Assembly (NCBI GenBank): GCA_014801865.1
Contig: JAAVDH010000035.1
Location: 17,899 to 81,898, forward strand
Source of the DNA: Bacteroides sp.
GTDB lineage: Bacteria > Bacteroidota > Bacteroidia > Bacteroidales > Muribaculaceae
Direction: 5' to 3'
Length of the DNA: 64,000 nt
The notes under the pieces were generated by a model. The model saw only the letters and a program-made list of their open reading frames with translations. It had not been told where the DNA came from and did no database searches. A program made the translations under genes and the position numbers. Within the stretch, counting starts at the first letter, position 1; every line of letters starts with the position of its first letter. Below are positions 25,890 through 34,515 of this stretch, one piece after another.

Positions 25890-27338
25890 GTGAATAAGAA
25901 AACACTTATATATCTTGCAATTCTGTCTCTGCACGCTGTAGTGATGTCATCATGCAGCCAGGATGATATGCCCGGCCGTCAGTCAGCAGCAGATGACATC
26001 ATATCCTTTCAGGTATCGCTGCCCGGCGTCAATAGTCGCTCGGCGGATAAGGATATCCTCGGCGCTCTCGCCTCAGGATTTGACGTCACGGCTTTCTGCA
26101 CTGAAGATGAATCATACATCTCTGACGCCGGAACTCTTGACGAATACTTCAGCGAGCAAAGAGTGACACGCTACGGTGACGGCAAATTTCGCTCTGAATC
26201 ATGTCGTTGGCCCGGTAATAAAGATGATAAAGAGGGACGCCTGAAGTTCTATGCATTCTATCCCTCGCGCGTAGATCTCCGACAGAGTGTCGATGAAGAT
26301 GAATCATCCACACGCTTCGTGCTCGCCAATCATTCGTCGGTATCCACGTCGGCAATTACCTACGACTACCGACTTGAGAATTTCAAAATCAATAAAGACA
26401 TCTCCCGCCACGTTGATTTCGTAGCAGCCTCAGCCGACGGCACTAAGAGCGATAATATCTATTCAGGCGTTAACCTCGACTTTCAGCATCAGATGACTCG
26501 TGTGGCTCTGCGCGCATGGGGAACCAACGCCTCCTACAACGTAGAAATCGCCGGTGTGAGAATCGGGTGTCCCGTTATAGAGGGCACTTTCAGCTTCTCT
26601 GCCGTGCCTGATGCTTCGGAGGAAGGCGATAACAGTGTCGGCGGTTGGATTCTCGGTGAATCACCCGAGAGAAACTGCGTTGAATATATTTTCCGTGAGT
26701 CAGGCGATGTAGTTATCCCGATCGACGGACACAGTAACAACTCTGAGAATACAGCTTCATCGATAATGGGCAATGGCGGATGGTCCATGGTGATTCCTTA
26801 CAATCATAAGGCATGGAATCATCACGACGACGCACCCAATACTCTGAAGGGCATGTATTTCAGCGTACTGCTGCGCATCACCGATAAATCCGGTATCCGG
26901 CTCTATCCTTATCCCGGATATTCCGCTCTCGATGATTCTGACGAACAGAAGATGACCGTGATATATCTGGCGGTGGAGAAAGCATCAGGTCGCGTCATGA
27001 AACGTCTTTATAAGAGCGGCAACCGCTATTATACTGACACTGATTTTATCGCCGGCTCTGGATATGTACTTCCCGCGACACAGGAAATCCGAGAGTATGG
27101 CTGGGCGGCTCTTCCTATCGCAACCGATTGGAAAGCAGGATATGAATACACTTACCTGCTTGACTATTCCAAGGGCGTAGGAGTCCATGACCCGGACGAT
27201 CCTAATCCCGGAACACCGATTTTGAATGAAGTCACAGTCTCTACAACAACAAAAGATCTGTGGAAAGATCCTGTCGGCGAACATAAAGTCATAGAACTGA
27301 CCGTAATTGACAACTCCACTATAATTATCGGTAAGTAA
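25890..27338 (+). CDS. Fimbrillin family lipoprotein, fimbrial subunit 4 (GTG start)
   Basis: 482 residues from the GTG at 25890. An in-frame ATG at 25827 exists, but it lies inside the previous gene and would place 21 hydrophilic residues ahead of the signal peptide. From the GTG the lipoprotein signal is immediate (NKKTLIYLAILSLHAVVMSS, then Cys). Family segments: LDFQHQMTRVALRAWG, YNVEIAGVRIGCP, REYGWAALPIATDW and YLLDYSKGVGVHDPDDPNPG. A short C-terminal extension after the signature has no counterpart in the siblings. The stop codon sits inside a small hairpin (27332-27360). Confidence 0.82.
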   Translation: MNKKTLIYLAILSLHAVVMSSCSQDDMPGRQSAADDIISFQVSLPGVNSRSADKDILGALASGFDVTAFCTEDESYISDAGTLDEYFSEQRVTRYGDGKFRSESCRWPGNKDDKEGRLKFYAFYPSRVDLRQSVDEDESSTRFVLANHSSVSTSAITYDYRLENFKINKDISRHVDFVAASADGTKSDNIYSGVNLDFQHQMTRVALRAWGTNASYNVEIAGVRIGCPVIEGTFSFSAVPDASEEGDNSVGGWILGESPERNCVEYIFRESGDVVIPIDGHSNNSENTASSIMGNGGWSMVIPYNHKAWNHHDDAPNTLKGMYFSVLLRITDKSGIRLYPYPGYSALDDSDEQKMTVIYLAVEKASGRVMKRLYKSGNRYYTDTDFIAGSGYVLPATQEIREYGWAALPIATDWKAGYEYTYLLDYSKGVGVHDPDDPNPGTPILNEVTVSTTTKDLWKDPVGEHKVIELTVIDNSTIIIGK

Positions 27339-27360
27339 GAGAGTGTTTGAGACTTACTTA
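27332..27360 (+). repeat. Small hairpin, member of the GACTTACTT repeat family
   Basis: TAAGTAAG (27332-27339) pairs with CTTACTTA (27353-27360); the loop is AGAGTGTTTGAGA. It includes the stop codon of fimbrillin 4 and ends 14 bases before the next ATG. The stem matches the ends of the 186-bp repeats at 55076 and 59183, and the loop matches the segment behind the kdsC-like gene at 18520. Confidence 0.6.
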
Positions 27361-27374
27361 AATAATCAATCGCA

Positions 27375-28562
27375 ATGATTAATAACCCCAATATAATAAT
27401 TGGCAATCTGAGGTATTTGATATTATGCTGCGCATACGCCCTTACCGGGCTGATGGTATCATGCTCGTCGGAGGATTCTGAGCCACTGTGTGACGGATAC
27501 GATGAGCTGGTATTTGTCACCGGCAAACAGTCGCGCGCGGCAGAGTCAACTACTGCCAATCTCACCTCAAAGCCTTTCGCGCTATATGGCAACGTATGCC
27601 TCGCAAACGACGAAAGCGATATCACCGAGCTTATGAACGGGCGCCAGGCCACATACTCCTCCGGCAAGTGGAATTATGGCACGACGATTTACTGGTTTCC
27701 TAATCATATCCACACCTTTCTGGCTCTTCATCCGATTGAAGCTGTAAATAATACCCGTACGGTTACAGATGTCAAATACGATAATAGCCGGCTGAGCTTC
27801 AAATATACCCATCCCGCCAATTACAAAAATGCCTCCGATCTTCTGATAGCCACCCACCGTCGCCGATATGACCAGGTAATGGGTAAGATTGAAGATCCTG
27901 TATCATTTACTTTCGAACATATCCTTTCGGTGCTTGATATCCGCGTCAAATATAACGAGGAGTTAGCGTATAACAACTGGAACAACCGTATCGTAATCAC
28001 TGAAATTGTTCTTGACACAATCAACGTGTCAGGCACATACAGTGTGCATCCCGATAATCTCACTGAGGCCAACGCCCGCGTCGGTACCGATGCCCACAGT
28101 GAAAGCGGCTGGAGCAACCTTACATCCGGAAGCCGTAGCTTCAAGGGAGATGCTTACACCACTCATAACACAGGACACATGAATCAGTACGGTGTGCAAC
28201 CCGGTGAATTTAAACCGGTGTTCCAGAATGCGGATGCCATCACAGTCTTACCTAAGGCTCCGGGCAATGTGAAACTCACCATGAAGTTCATGCTATACGT
28301 TAACGGAACTTATGCGGCTGACCACACTCTCTCCACTGTGCTTGAAAACGTAGAATGGAAAGCCGGACAGAAGATTACTTACAATCTGCAGGTAAGTATC
28401 GGAGAACTCTTGCAAGGCGAATGCACGGTCGAGAAATGGAACGACATCTCCGGGGAGAACGTTACAGAAACTATCACCGATACGTCCAGCGACCATGATG
28501 CCGGAAAAGGCGACCTCAACTTAGGAGAAGGTTGGTCAAATATTAAACATGACTGGCAATAA
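27375..28562 (+). CDS. Fimbrillin family lipoprotein, fimbrial subunit 5
   Basis: 395 residues, the most diverged of the five. The lipobox LTGLMVSCSSED is preceded by a longer N-terminal part than in its siblings. The Mfa_like_1 pattern is visible: KPFALYGNVC, GTTIYWFPNHIHTFLALHP (the usual YWP/FFAYYP-like position), VSFTFEHILSVLDIRVKYN and a C-terminal LENVEWKAGQKITYNLQVSI. It lacks the GVGLHDP signature found in the other four, which may mean a distinct place in the fimbria. 36 bases upstream of the first tip-like protein. Confidence 0.75.
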   Translation: MINNPNIIIGNLRYLILCCAYALTGLMVSCSSEDSEPLCDGYDELVFVTGKQSRAAESTTANLTSKPFALYGNVCLANDESDITELMNGRQATYSSGKWNYGTTIYWFPNHIHTFLALHPIEAVNNTRTVTDVKYDNSRLSFKYTHPANYKNASDLLIATHRRRYDQVMGKIEDPVSFTFEHILSVLDIRVKYNEELAYNNWNNRIVITEIVLDTINVSGTYSVHPDNLTEANARVGTDAHSESGWSNLTSGSRSFKGDAYTTHNTGHMNQYGVQPGEFKPVFQNADAITVLPKAPGNVKLTMKFMLYVNGTYAADHTLSTVLENVEWKAGQKITYNLQVSIGELLQGECTVEKWNDISGENVTETITDTSSDHDAGKGDLNLGEGWSNIKHDWQ

Positions 28563-28598
28563 GTAATTTCGGAAACACGTTTTACTGCAATAATCATT

Positions 28599-31052
28599 AT
28601 GTTTTCAATAAACAACCAATATATCACAGGCATTCGTCATACGTTCATTCCGTTGATACTCGCGTTGCTGACAATCTCATGTAACGACGAGATTGTGTTA
28701 TCACCGGTGGATGGGTGCGAAGGTATCGAACGCACCGTATCGCTCAATCTCCGTTCCGAAGGATTCAGCGGTGACGCCTCCGGCTCCTCGCGTTCATTCG
28801 CTGATGGATTCGTTGAAGAGAACACTATCAAGGACTACTGGCTGATAGAATACGATCAAGACGGCAACCGAATAGGCTTCCCCCGCTATTACGAATATAA
28901 CGAGGCAAACAATAACGTGCGTATTATCGTGCCGACAGATGCCTCCCACATTTTCAAAGGGGTGATTCTTGTCAACACCCATAATAAGGATCTCTTCGAT
29001 CAGGAAAACGATATGTCAATGTCGGAAGATCGCCTGAAAACCATGTATACCGAAATCCGTCAGGAGGAAGAGATATATACCACTTGGGTTGACGATGATG
29101 GCAAGGAACATCACTATCTTCCCATGAGCTGTGTGTTTGACATACCGGCATCAAAAAACGGAGAAATCCCGGACTTTAATTGTGTACTGCGCCGCAACGT
29201 GGCGAAAGTAATCATGCGCCTTAAAACCAAGAGCGTAAAGATTGACAAAGTGATTTGGCGTAATGTACCCGAAAAAAGTTACACAGCCGAACAACTTTAC
29301 ACTGTTCACGGACTGGACGCTACCTCGTTTGAAGAAGCTTATCGCAACGCTATGGAGCCGTCAGTCAAAGTCCTTGACTGGGATCAGGAAGCGATCACCG
29401 ACGCGCAGAACAAGCTTGCCGCCGGACCCGATGACAGCTATCTTGAACTGGTCTATTATCTTCCGCGCAGTTGCTGGGGCAAGGCCGGCGATGCTACTCT
29501 GGCCAAGGATAAGAACCGTGCCGCGCCGGAGAAAGCCACTTATTACGAGATTGATGCGACGAATACAAAGACTGCCGGCTCAGGAGCACTTCGCTATCGC
29601 ATCTATCCCGGAACTGATGTCACCCGCGATTTCAATCTTATTGCCAACTGCTGTTATACGGTGCCGGTTGTTTTAGACGCAAACGCTATTACGAATGACA
29701 GCCGCGTGGAGGATATGAACAGAATCCGTCTTGCTGAATCAAATTCTTACATCATTGACCACCTGAATCCCGTCACATACGAGATTCCGATATCACGTAT
29801 CAACAGATACTGGTCAAACGAGAATGCAGCCAATGTTCTCGCAGATAAAGACGAATGGATCGCAGAAGTAATCTGGCAGGATCAGGCTACACCGATGATT
29901 CAGTTCTCTTCGGCCGACTCTGACACCGGTATGAGTTCCTATACCGGCACAGGATCTACATCATTCTATATCCGACCTGTTAACAAGATAGCCGGCAACG
30001 TCGTTATCGGTGTGAGAAAAAAGCCCGCAGCCGGCACGACCGACCCATCGCCCAAGAATCGTTTATATCTGTGGAGTTGGCATCTATGGCTTACAGACTA
30101 TAACCCTGATGAGTGGAGCCATGCATGGGTGGATGGTCAATATGCCTATCCGGTTACCGGCGGTGAAGTACATCGCTATGAATCAAGTTATTGGCAGACG
30201 ACGTTCCATAATAAGTACATGATGGACCGCAACCTGGGTGCATCGACCTATGATCCGGGGCCAAATAACGAGAATCTGGTGAATACTTTCGGCATGTATT
30301 ATCAGTACGGTCGTCATGCACCGTTGCCATATCCCTTGCTTAAGAACGTCTACGACGTGAACGGTACGGTCATAAGTGATTTTACTTTGAATAGTTCAAA
30401 TGTCAATATGGTGCGCCAGCAGTATGCCACTTCGCATGCCGAAGCTGTCACAAAACCGCACACTTACTTCTATTGTCTGAGTAATAAGGTGCCCCCTCTG
30501 AACTACACTATTCGCCGTTGGATCTCCGATAAATATACCAATCCCTACGAAAGAAATGTGTGGGATAACCCCGACTGGTACTCTGATACGAAGAGCCTTT
30601 TCGACCCGTGTCCTCCGGGATGGGAAGTGCCTGATTATGGCGTTTATGAGGGCTTCGCATCCTATGAGGTGAGTTATAGAAATAACACAAATCTCGTAAA
30701 GAGTTATTTCAAGACAAATTCGGTAGAAAAGAACAACACCGGGTCAAAAAGTATCGCCGGAAACGATGCTTCTGTAAAGGGCTATCACTTATATCTTAAC
30801 CCTGAGGATACAAGTAAAGGTGTTGCGTGGTTTCCACTTGAAGGATGTAAAAGCTCTACCGCCGGAAATTTCTACGTAGGTCCCACAGAGTCACATAACA
30901 GTGGTCCGGAAGGAATGTACTGGATGAGTGTACCCATCAATTCTGACTACTGCAACCGCATGGATATGACACGAGCCGGCATACAGCTCACCCCAAGTTT
31001 TGACCGTGGCAGCCGCAGTGCAGCTTGCGCGGTACGTTGCATACGTCAGTAG
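28599..31052 (+). CDS. DUF4906/FISUMP-type large fimbrial lipoprotein 1 (putative tip adhesin)
   Basis: 817 residues. Lipobox LALLTISCNDE. The N-terminal half (ERTVSLNLRSEGFSG, VEENTIKDYWLIEYDQDGNR, VPTDASHIFKGVILVNTHN, FNCVLRRNVAKVIMRL) is of the DUF4906/Mfa-tip type. The C-terminal part from about residue 520 (MMDRNLGAS, SLFDPCPPGWEVPD, GMYWMS, AACAVRCIRQ) has the FISUMP-like fold found in surface adhesins. Large proteins at the end of fimbrillin operons usually form the tip. A second gene of the same architecture follows at once, 19 bases after the stop. Confidence 0.72.
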   Translation: MFSINNQYITGIRHTFIPLILALLTISCNDEIVLSPVDGCEGIERTVSLNLRSEGFSGDASGSSRSFADGFVEENTIKDYWLIEYDQDGNRIGFPRYYEYNEANNNVRIIVPTDASHIFKGVILVNTHNKDLFDQENDMSMSEDRLKTMYTEIRQEEEIYTTWVDDDGKEHHYLPMSCVFDIPASKNGEIPDFNCVLRRNVAKVIMRLKTKSVKIDKVIWRNVPEKSYTAEQLYTVHGLDATSFEEAYRNAMEPSVKVLDWDQEAITDAQNKLAAGPDDSYLELVYYLPRSCWGKAGDATLAKDKNRAAPEKATYYEIDATNTKTAGSGALRYRIYPGTDVTRDFNLIANCCYTVPVVLDANAITNDSRVEDMNRIRLAESNSYIIDHLNPVTYEIPISRINRYWSNENAANVLADKDEWIAEVIWQDQATPMIQFSSADSDTGMSSYTGTGSTSFYIRPVNKIAGNVVIGVRKKPAAGTTDPSPKNRLYLWSWHLWLTDYNPDEWSHAWVDGQYAYPVTGGEVHRYESSYWQTTFHNKYMMDRNLGASTYDPGPNNENLVNTFGMYYQYGRHAPLPYPLLKNVYDVNGTVISDFTLNSSNVNMVRQQYATSHAEAVTKPHTYFYCLSNKVPPLNYTIRRWISDKYTNPYERNVWDNPDWYSDTKSLFDPCPPGWEVPDYGVYEGFASYEVSYRNNTNLVKSYFKTNSVEKNNTGSKSIAGNDASVKGYHLYLNPEDTSKGVAWFPLEGCKSSTAGNFYVGPTESHNSGPEGMYWMSVPINSDYCNRMDMTRAGIQLTPSFDRGSRSAACAVRCIRQ

Positions 31053-31071
31053 TTATTCAAATAGACTGATC

Positions 31072-33465
31072 ATGAATATATATAAACGGTTAAAAATATT
31101 ACTCCTGCCTCTGACACTAATCGTTGCTTCATGCAGCGATATAATGACAGATGAAGGTGATTTATCGATTGACAATCCCGAGGCAGGCACTGAGTGTACT
31201 ATCTCGCTGCGACTTTCTGTCAGCGATGGTTTTGAAGGCGATAAGGCCGGCAGCCGTGCATTTGGCGTCGGGGACGTTGATGAAAATACCGTCAAAGACA
31301 TCTGGTTCATAGAGTATAACGAGCAAGGCCGGCGTATAGGTTGGCCCCAATATTATGCACTCGAAAGTCAGGACGAGCTGAAAGATCTTCAAGTGATTGT
31401 GCCTAACCGCCCGGGGGTATATTTCAGCGGTCTGATTATCGCCAATACCCATGACCCGGATTTGCTTGACAGGAAAAATCAAGTAAACCTTGATATATGT
31501 AATTACATCAAGGACTTCAGCACAGCATTCTATAAGGACATAGACGGGCCAAACAGCTGTATAACAACCGGACCCGACAGCATACATTACCTGCCGATGA
31601 GCGGATCGTTTGAGATTCACAAAAATGCAGGGGATGTGAACAATCAGGTCAGCTGCCGGCTCCGGCGCAACGTAGTAAAGATGGTGTTGCAGATTGAAGT
31701 TCCATCGGCCGAGGTCAAGCTGATCAACGGTCTTTGGCGCAATGTGCCTGACAGAGTGTGTTTTCTCGAACACTTTAATCACCCTGATTACGACATTACA
31801 AAAGTCAACGACGCTGCATATAAGTCAGTCTACTCCACTTATGAGAGTTTTTACAGTAAAGCAATGGGGGTGACTGATAATATTCCTGAGATAACAGTAA
31901 AGAACTGGACTGAAGATAAATTAGACCATATAGGAGCCAACCCTGAAAGTCTGGTGTATTACCTTCCGCGCAATGTGAGCGGTATACACGGTAACGCCGA
32001 TGACGAGCGAGACAAAAATCTTGCGGCCACGGATCTTAAAGCTACCTTTTTTGAGATTAATGCCAATGCCGGCAACTATCAGCTCCGTTACCGACTGTAT
32101 CCGGGCAAAGACAAATTCTCTGACTTCAATCTGCTGCCTAATTACTGCTACACGATGCCGATTATAGTCAGAGCGCCGGGTGATCCGAACTCCGACTCGC
32201 GAGTGACAAATATGAATAAAATGAGACTCGATGAATCAAACTCATACATGATCAATCCGAGAATCAGAAATACATACGCCATACCTATTTCGCGAATCAA
32301 TTACTTCTGGCAAAACGAAGAGGGTACGAGCTCACCTAATGTCATCAATGAGTCAGACGAATGGATAGCGGAGGTTATCTGGCAGGATCAGCCGAGACCT
32401 CTCATAAGCTTCTATTCTTATGACAACGACCCCCTTTCAGGAAATTATGAGGGTAAGGGTGATGCGGCTTTCTATTTCCGACCTTTGGAAAATGCTGTGG
32501 GTAATGTTGTAATCGGTGTACGCAAAAAAACATCTCCCACTCCAGCCAGAGGCGAAAGAGAATATCTGTGGAGCTGGCATATCTGGCTCACAGACTATGA
32601 GCCGGATGATAATATATCCTCATGGGAGGATGGTAAATATATCTATCCCGTAACCGGGGGAGAGATCCATCGTTACGAGTCAAGCTTCTGGGATAAATCT
32701 TATCTCAATAAGTATATCATGGATCGCAATCTTGGGGCCTCCGTAGCCAAACCGTCAACCGATCCGGCGGAGAACGCGCGTTCTTTCGGACTATACTATC
32801 AATTCGGACGTTTCGCACCTATGCCTTACGCCAATGCAGAAGTCTATGATATGTCAGGAAAGGTCATATCTGAATTCAGCAACGGTGACATCAATATGAT
32901 AGTTGTGCCACCTGCCGAAAACATCAGATATGCCGTCAAAAGGCCATACATGTTTTTTAAGCGTTCGGCCACAAATACCGATGAAAAAAGATGGCTGGCA
33001 AACAATAGCTATGACAAGAACTCCTGGAACAATCCCGGCTGGCATACCTCAGGCACAAAAAGCCTTTTTGATCCGTGTCCTCCCGGGTGGTGTATCCCCG
33101 GAGATGCAGTGTGGGAAAGCTTCCGATCGTTTACAGTATCGGATGGTGTGAATGCGACTACACGATTCGAGGCATTATCTGATCCGGAGTATCCTTTCGG
33201 GACTTATAACGGATATTATTTCTACCTTGATCCGAACACCCATGCCGTCGGTAAGACATGGTATCCCGCAGCCGGTGAAAGAGCCGGATCAAACGGCGCT
33301 ATGGCTGAGGTAAATAATAAGGGTGTATACTGGATGACTCTGCCGGCAAGTGCTAATTTCGGACAATGTATGGATATGAATTCAAAAGGTGTCCAGCTTA
33401 CAGCAAACTATACTGACCACGGCGAACGAAGCGCGGCATCCTCAGTAAGATGTATCCGTCAATAA
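31072..33465 (+). CDS. DUF4906/FISUMP-type large fimbrial lipoprotein 2 (putative tip adhesin)
   Basis: 797 residues from the ATG at 31072, which directly precedes the lipoprotein signal (LLLPLTLIVASCSDIM); the open frame continues upstream only as overlap with gene 1. Its architecture is nearly the same as gene 1: VDENTVKDIWFIEYNEQGRR, VIVPNRPGVYFSGLIIANTH, CRLRRNVVKMVLQI, AEVIWQDQ, YLWSWHIWLTDYEPD, IMDRNLGAS, SLFDPCPPGWCIP and final SAASSVRCIRQ. The variable middle and C-terminal loops suggest duplication followed by change in ligand binding (inference). Confidence 0.72.
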   Translation: MNIYKRLKILLLPLTLIVASCSDIMTDEGDLSIDNPEAGTECTISLRLSVSDGFEGDKAGSRAFGVGDVDENTVKDIWFIEYNEQGRRIGWPQYYALESQDELKDLQVIVPNRPGVYFSGLIIANTHDPDLLDRKNQVNLDICNYIKDFSTAFYKDIDGPNSCITTGPDSIHYLPMSGSFEIHKNAGDVNNQVSCRLRRNVVKMVLQIEVPSAEVKLINGLWRNVPDRVCFLEHFNHPDYDITKVNDAAYKSVYSTYESFYSKAMGVTDNIPEITVKNWTEDKLDHIGANPESLVYYLPRNVSGIHGNADDERDKNLAATDLKATFFEINANAGNYQLRYRLYPGKDKFSDFNLLPNYCYTMPIIVRAPGDPNSDSRVTNMNKMRLDESNSYMINPRIRNTYAIPISRINYFWQNEEGTSSPNVINESDEWIAEVIWQDQPRPLISFYSYDNDPLSGNYEGKGDAAFYFRPLENAVGNVVIGVRKKTSPTPARGEREYLWSWHIWLTDYEPDDNISSWEDGKYIYPVTGGEIHRYESSFWDKSYLNKYIMDRNLGASVAKPSTDPAENARSFGLYYQFGRFAPMPYANAEVYDMSGKVISEFSNGDINMIVVPPAENIRYAVKRPYMFFKRSATNTDEKRWLANNSYDKNSWNNPGWHTSGTKSLFDPCPPGWCIPGDAVWESFRSFTVSDGVNATTRFEALSDPEYPFGTYNGYYFYLDPNTHAVGKTWYPAAGERAGSNGAMAEVNNKGVYWMTLPASANFGQCMDMNSKGVQLTANYTDHGERSAASSVRCIRQ

Positions 33466-33479
33466 AATTTGCATATTGG

Positions 33480-34346
33480 ATGAAATCAGGCTTAGGAGTC
33501 GTTTTGGCTGCATCAATGATTATGTCGGCCTCATGCTCAAGCACAAACAACAATGCTGATACACAAAGCGAGGCAAGCGAAGAACTATCTCCGCTCGCCT
33601 CGCTTTGCCGTAGCATAGATTATTCCGACACGGTATCGCTGAGCGACGAAGGTGTCATGACTCGTCGAATGATTGACATTGTGAAACTTATGCCTTACAC
33701 TGACAGTCTGACTACGAGCCAGGAACTGACAGCGTTTTTCAACAACATAAGCTCCGTACCCCGAAGTGTAGCTATCGTTGATAGTCTGGGAGACCTTTAC
33801 CTCAATAATCCTGCTTCGCCGGTGAGGAACAATGAGCTTTATATCCGCTTCCTCCAAGCCATGCTTTCTGCCGATTCTATCGCAGACTACATGAGGCTGA
33901 GGAGTGAAGAGAATCTTCGCATTGCAAACCTCAATCGGACGGGAATTACAGCCAATAATTTTTCAATTCTTGACAGCAACGGCCTCACCCTGGAATTATT
34001 CTCAATCAAAGCACCTCATATCCTTCTTATCTTCTACGATCCGGAATGTTCGCATTGCACCGCCCAGTTGTCTGAGATTGCAGACTGCGAAAAGATAAAC
34101 GAGTTAATCCAAAAAGACGAGCTTGTGATTGTCGCTGTTTATGCCGAAGGCAAGCGCTTAGTCTGGGAAAAGTCAAAAGCCGATATGCCCGGCAATTGGA
34201 TAGTAGGCTATGACATGAGCGGGGTGCTGGACAACGACCTCTACAGCCTCCCCGCAATGCCTGTAATGTACCTCCTCGACAGCGACCATCGCGTAATGCT
34301 TAAAGACCCCGAATTCTCCTCTGTAGTCCAATGGCTCAGCAGATAA
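33480..34346 (+). CDS. Thioredoxin-fold lipoprotein (TlpA/DUF5106-like), last gene of the fimbrial operon
   Basis: 288 residues from the ATG at 33480, 14 bases behind the second tip gene; an ATG at 33450 is in frame but overlaps that gene and delays the signal peptide. The lipoprotein signal is VVLAASMIMSASCSS. The first half is helical with DYSDTVSLSDEGVMTRRMID and similar charged segments, as in DUF5106 proteins. The C-terminal thioredoxin fold has ILLIFYDPECSHCTAQL, where C-S-H-C is a possible redox pair, and a cis-proline region LPAMPVMYLL. Possible role: disulfide handling for envelope or fimbrial proteins, inferred from location. Confidence 0.72.
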   Translation: MKSGLGVVLAASMIMSASCSSTNNNADTQSEASEELSPLASLCRSIDYSDTVSLSDEGVMTRRMIDIVKLMPYTDSLTTSQELTAFFNNISSVPRSVAIVDSLGDLYLNNPASPVRNNELYIRFLQAMLSADSIADYMRLRSEENLRIANLNRTGITANNFSILDSNGLTLELFSIKAPHILLIFYDPECSHCTAQLSEIADCEKINELIQKDELVIVAVYAEGKRLVWEKSKADMPGNWIVGYDMSGVLDNDLYSLPAMPVMYLLDSDHRVMLKDPEFSSVVQWLSR

Positions 34347-34486
34347 TCGCTTATCTAATGCGCTCTCCTACCCTCTCTACAGTCATCGTCTTTGCAACTG
34401 AGAAACACCGCTATAGGTCTCTTGGGGCTTGGTTTATGTGAAAAAATTAAGATGTACGGTCGGCCATATTATCAAATGAATTGTTG

Positions 34487-34494
34487 TATCTTTG
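34487..34494 (+). promoter_or_regulatory. Probable promoter -7 element of the DEAD-box helicase gene
   Basis: TATCTTTG fits TAnnTTTG; no good TTTG is visible at the upstream position. The message would start near 34501, only about 15 bases before the ATG at 34516. A short doubling of GTAAGAT follows at once. Bases 34347-34486 contain no gene or clear terminator. Confidence 0.5.
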
Positions 34495-34515
34495 TAAGAT
34501 TGTAAGATACAAAAT

